From contig WIXG01000196.1 of assembly GCA_009869945.1 (NCBI GenBank), positions 62,001 through 126,000 of the forward strand: DNA of 64,000 nucleotides, in the 5' to 3' direction. Shown here piece after piece: positions 61,771-64,000 of the stretch; position 1 is the first letter of the stretch, and each line of letters begins with the position of its first letter. Origin of the DNA: Mesaphorura yosii. Lineage: Eukaryota > Arthropoda > Collembola > Poduromorpha > Tullbergiidae. The notes under the pieces are model-generated. The model was not told where the DNA came from and did not search any database. It saw only the letters and a program-made list of their open reading frames with translations. A program made the position numbers and the translations under genes.

Positions 61771-63128
61771 TCACTGTACTTTTCCTGCGTCTGTAGTTTG
61801 GGGTTCAGCTGATGAATTAGAGTTCGGTTGAGCTGAGTCACTTTCACTTTTAGGGGGTAACGAGGCGTTAACTGGAACATCTTTATCTGTCGCAGGAGGT
61901 ACTGCCACCACGACCTTTGACTGCTCGGCGCCCTGAGGAGTGGAGGTCAGAGTTGGAGTGGTGGGGCCTGCAGCAGGTACGGCGGCAGGTGGAGGAGATG
62001 AGATTACAGGTTGCGGCTGGGCTTCTACTTTGTTCACGGAGTTCGTGTCATTTCTCGTGGGTGCATGAGTGACGTTATTCCCCGGAGTGACAGTGACAGG
62101 TGGCTCAACTTTCTCAACAACCTTGTCATCGGTTGATTTCTGAACCTGAATATAGTAGAGCATTATTTTTTGCGACAATCAGTGACTGAACATCTGAGAC
62201 TTGTGAACTTACATTCGCTTCTGGTTCTGAGTCTTTTGGAACTACATCTGCATTCACTCGCTCTGGCAACGACTCCTTATTTTCTACAGGGGCTGGTTTA
62301 ACAGGTTCATGATTATGTTCCGCGTCGACGGAGTTCGAAGTTGGTGCAGCTTCCACCTTCTTCTCTTCGTGCTTATCGTCATTCGCTACTTCATCTGCTT
62401 CATTTCTTTTCGGACGACCGCGGCTTCTGCCCTGGTTCGATGCTGAGTTCTGCTTCTCGGCGGAATTGTTGGCGGTGGATGAGCCCGATCGTCTCTCTCT
62501 CTTCACCGGAGGAGGTGTTGGTGGAGGAGGTGCACCTCCTCGTGTTGATGACCTGGTCCGTCTTCTTCCCTCGTCTGCTCCGTCTATCTCATGTCCCATC
62601 TCCTGACAATCGAAAATATTTGCGTCAGGCAAACGATTTTCTGGTTTCATCGATATCAGTCAAAACCTACCTTTAAAAGTGCTTCCCCCTCTTGCACATC
62701 TTTCATAATACGGGAAATTTTCGGTTTGCCAGAAGATCGACGCCCTTTTGTACTGTTTGCGTTAGCTCCCTCCTGTTGTGATTCAACCTGCGTAAATGAA
62801 CATAACTGATCAGTATTTATATTGGTGCATACTAATCAGGTAGTGCATTTCTCGCAAAATGCCCGTCAAGCTTGCAAAATGTATGTTTGAAATTGTCCAC
62901 GGTATTTCGTAATAAGTCTCCGATAATACGCTAAAGCCTAATGGGTTTTTACTGCAAAATTGGAAACGACAACGAACTGCAGTGGAATAATCTCACCGGG
63001 CCCGGCTTCATTCGATCGGCCTAAAACCAATCCACTAACCATTTGTGTTGTTTAATTACCTTGTTATCTGTGGCTTCTGGAGCTTTGGTTTCGACTTCCG
63101 AGTTGGTCTCCATTTGGGCCTCCGACAT
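61771..63128 (-). CDS. Disordered, AT-hook-like acidic protein
   Basis: Four exons encode about 350 low-complexity residues: MSEAQMETNSEVETKAPEAT (ATG at 63128), SSGKPKISRIMKDVQEGEAL, GGAPPPPTPPPVKRERRSGS, GRSRGRPKRNEADEV, then Pro/Val/Thr/Ser-rich sequence ending SAEPQTTDAGKVQ, TGA. RGRPKR is the core of an AT-hook, which binds the minor groove of AT-rich DNA, and KGRRSSGKPK is a second basic patch. No folded domain is seen. HMGA-like or other chromatin function is possible but rests on one short motif. Reading frames stay open across four plausible GT-AG joins, which supports a real gene. Confidence 0.6.
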
Positions 63129-63443
63129 GATAAGCAAATTTCAGGATTTAATCACACAATTAAAGTGCCGTGTATTTGAAGTTGGTATTTTTCCCCACTT
63201 GTGTACGCCGCACGGTTATGGAAATCGACTCCGCTCGTAGCAAAACAGGAGGCGTCTTTTGCTTGACGGCAGCCTCTGCCCAAGCCACAATGAAGAACTC
63301 GCGTACCAACAAACACAAGCGTCAGTGTTCGCGGATTAGAACACGCGCACCGCCCCTCCAAAACCACGTGCTCGCCAAGGAATCTCATTGAACTCCCGGC
63401 TTTGTTCCCAACTGCAAACACCAAGAGTCGGTGAAAGGGCTCA

Positions 63444-63456
63444 CCCCCCCCCCCCC
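63444..63456. repeat. Homopolymer C13 run
   Basis: Thirteen consecutive C residues in the spacer between the sorting nexin and AT-hook-like genes. Its length is prone to sequencing error or polymorphism. Confidence 0.9.
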
Positions 63457-63543
63457 ATGTAAGAATAAGGAATAATTTATTAGGGTTTGGACTTAATTTA
63501 TTAAAACTGACTCAATAGCTCACGATGTAACTTCTAATAGAAT

Positions 63544-64000
63544 CTAAGATGCACGTTTTCGAGACGCTCTGGGTGATATTGACTGAGTTGAGGTCGAGGC
63601 TAAGTTGGCTGGAATCAGGAATGGTCGGTATTTCGATATGCGATTGGACCGAAAGTGTAGCCGTTGAATTAGATCCTGGAAAGCCTTGTCTTGGTAAAGC
63701 GTCTTCACGATCCCTTCCATGAGCACAATCACAAGGCGCTTGTTTAGAACGCGGTTCTGGCAGAGTTCGAAGACGGTGCGAAGTCCTCGGCGGGTGGTGT
63801 CGCTTCCGATGAGATGCTTCAGTTCGTCGGCGAGGGCGGAGAGCAGCGACATTTTGGCAGCGATCCTTGTTCTATCCCTCATCACTTGGTCCCTGTAGCT
63901 GATGAGATCCAGTTTCTCGCCCCCAGGCCACAGAGTGTTCTCTAAATTGTGGAGGTACCACGCGACCTGGACGGGACTCGTGTGGAAGGCGACGTTGTCG
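63544..64000 (-). CDS. C-terminal (Nexin_C) part of a SNX13/14/25-type sorting nexin, 5' part outside window
   Basis: Membrane-trafficking protein of the PXA-RGS-PX-Nexin_C group. The visible part is one open exon running off the window edge: FHTSPVQVAWYLHNLENTLW then PGGEKLDLISYRDQV, MRDRTRIAAKMSLLSALADE, LKHLIGSDTTRRGLRTVFEL, CQNRVLNKRLVIVLMEGIVK and YQDKAFQDLIQRL. The WY-L-x-L-x-x-x-x-WPGG motif, the run of helices and NKRL-x-x-x-LMEG follow the Nexin_C pattern. The protein ends SPRASRKRAS with TAG at 63544. The member cannot be fixed without the PX and RGS domains; SNX25 is slightly favoured. Confidence 0.72.
   Translation of the reverse strand, partial: DNVAFHTSPVQVAWYLHNLENTLWPGGEKLDLISYRDQVMRDRTRIAAKMSLLSALADELKHLIGSDTTRRGLRTVFELCQNRVLNKRLVIVLMEGIVKTLYQDKAFQDLIQRLHFRSNRISKYRPFLIPANLASTSTQSISPRASRKRAS

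Overview
The window is animal nuclear DNA. Genes are single-copy, split by short GT-AG introns (often about 50-120 nt), on both strands, with no bacterial operon structure. The gene set (Shaw-type potassium channel, FERM protein of the EPB41L5/Yurt family, Fritz/WDPCP, MEPCE, SR splicing factor, MBOAT acyltransferase) is bilaterian. Compact genes plus astacins carrying C-terminal ShKT domains suggest an invertebrate, perhaps an ecdysozoan. A well-supported U12-type AT-AC intron argues against nematodes, which lack the minor spliceosome. I cannot name the species.

Layout. 1-6.2 kb: the 3' part of enolase (+), then two tandem astacin metalloproteases (-). 6.2-12.6 kb: gene-poor, with a possible decayed coiled-coil gene and an unidentified ORF. 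12.6-15.0 kb: an adhesion/secretin-type 7TM receptor (-). 15.9-20.5 kb: a Shaw/Kv3 potassium channel (-) whose 2.5-kb first coding intron holds, on the opposite strand, a C2H2/GIY-YIG-like gene that looks frameshifted. 20.5-23 kb: a transposase-like helix-turn-helix remnant and a perfect hairpin. 23.0-25.5 kb: SRSF4/6-like splicing factor (+). 25.9-28.5 kb: MEPCE (-). 29.8-31.1 kb: SEC62 (+). 31.5-34.7 kb: WDPCP/fritz (-). 35.4-37.5 kb: LPCAT3-like MBOAT (-). 38.3-39.9 kb: prohibitin-2 (+) with the AT-AC intron. 41.4-45.1 kb: EPB41L5/yurt (+). 45.8-48.8 kb: RS-rich nuclear protein (-). 48.8-51.7 kb: U1/matrin-type zinc-finger protein (-). 53.7-56.1 kb: large C2H2 protein (-). 57.5-58.2 kb: Mic10 (-). 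58.8-60.7 kb: DDOST/OST48 (+). 61.8-63.1 kb: disordered AT-hook-like protein (-). 63.5 kb to the end: 3' end of a Nexin_C sorting nexin (-).

Most neighbours are unrelated housekeeping or developmental genes. Loose themes are ER/secretory function (SEC62, DDOST, LPCAT3), inner mitochondrial membrane (PHB2, Mic10) and epithelial polarity (WDPCP, EPB41L5). I see no single undescribed multi-gene system. The most unusual points are the nested, decayed zinc-finger/GIY-YIG locus, the AT-AC intron in PHB2, an inverted-repeat element that nearly fills an intron and abuts its 5' splice site, and an astacin whose Met-turn methionine is leucine.
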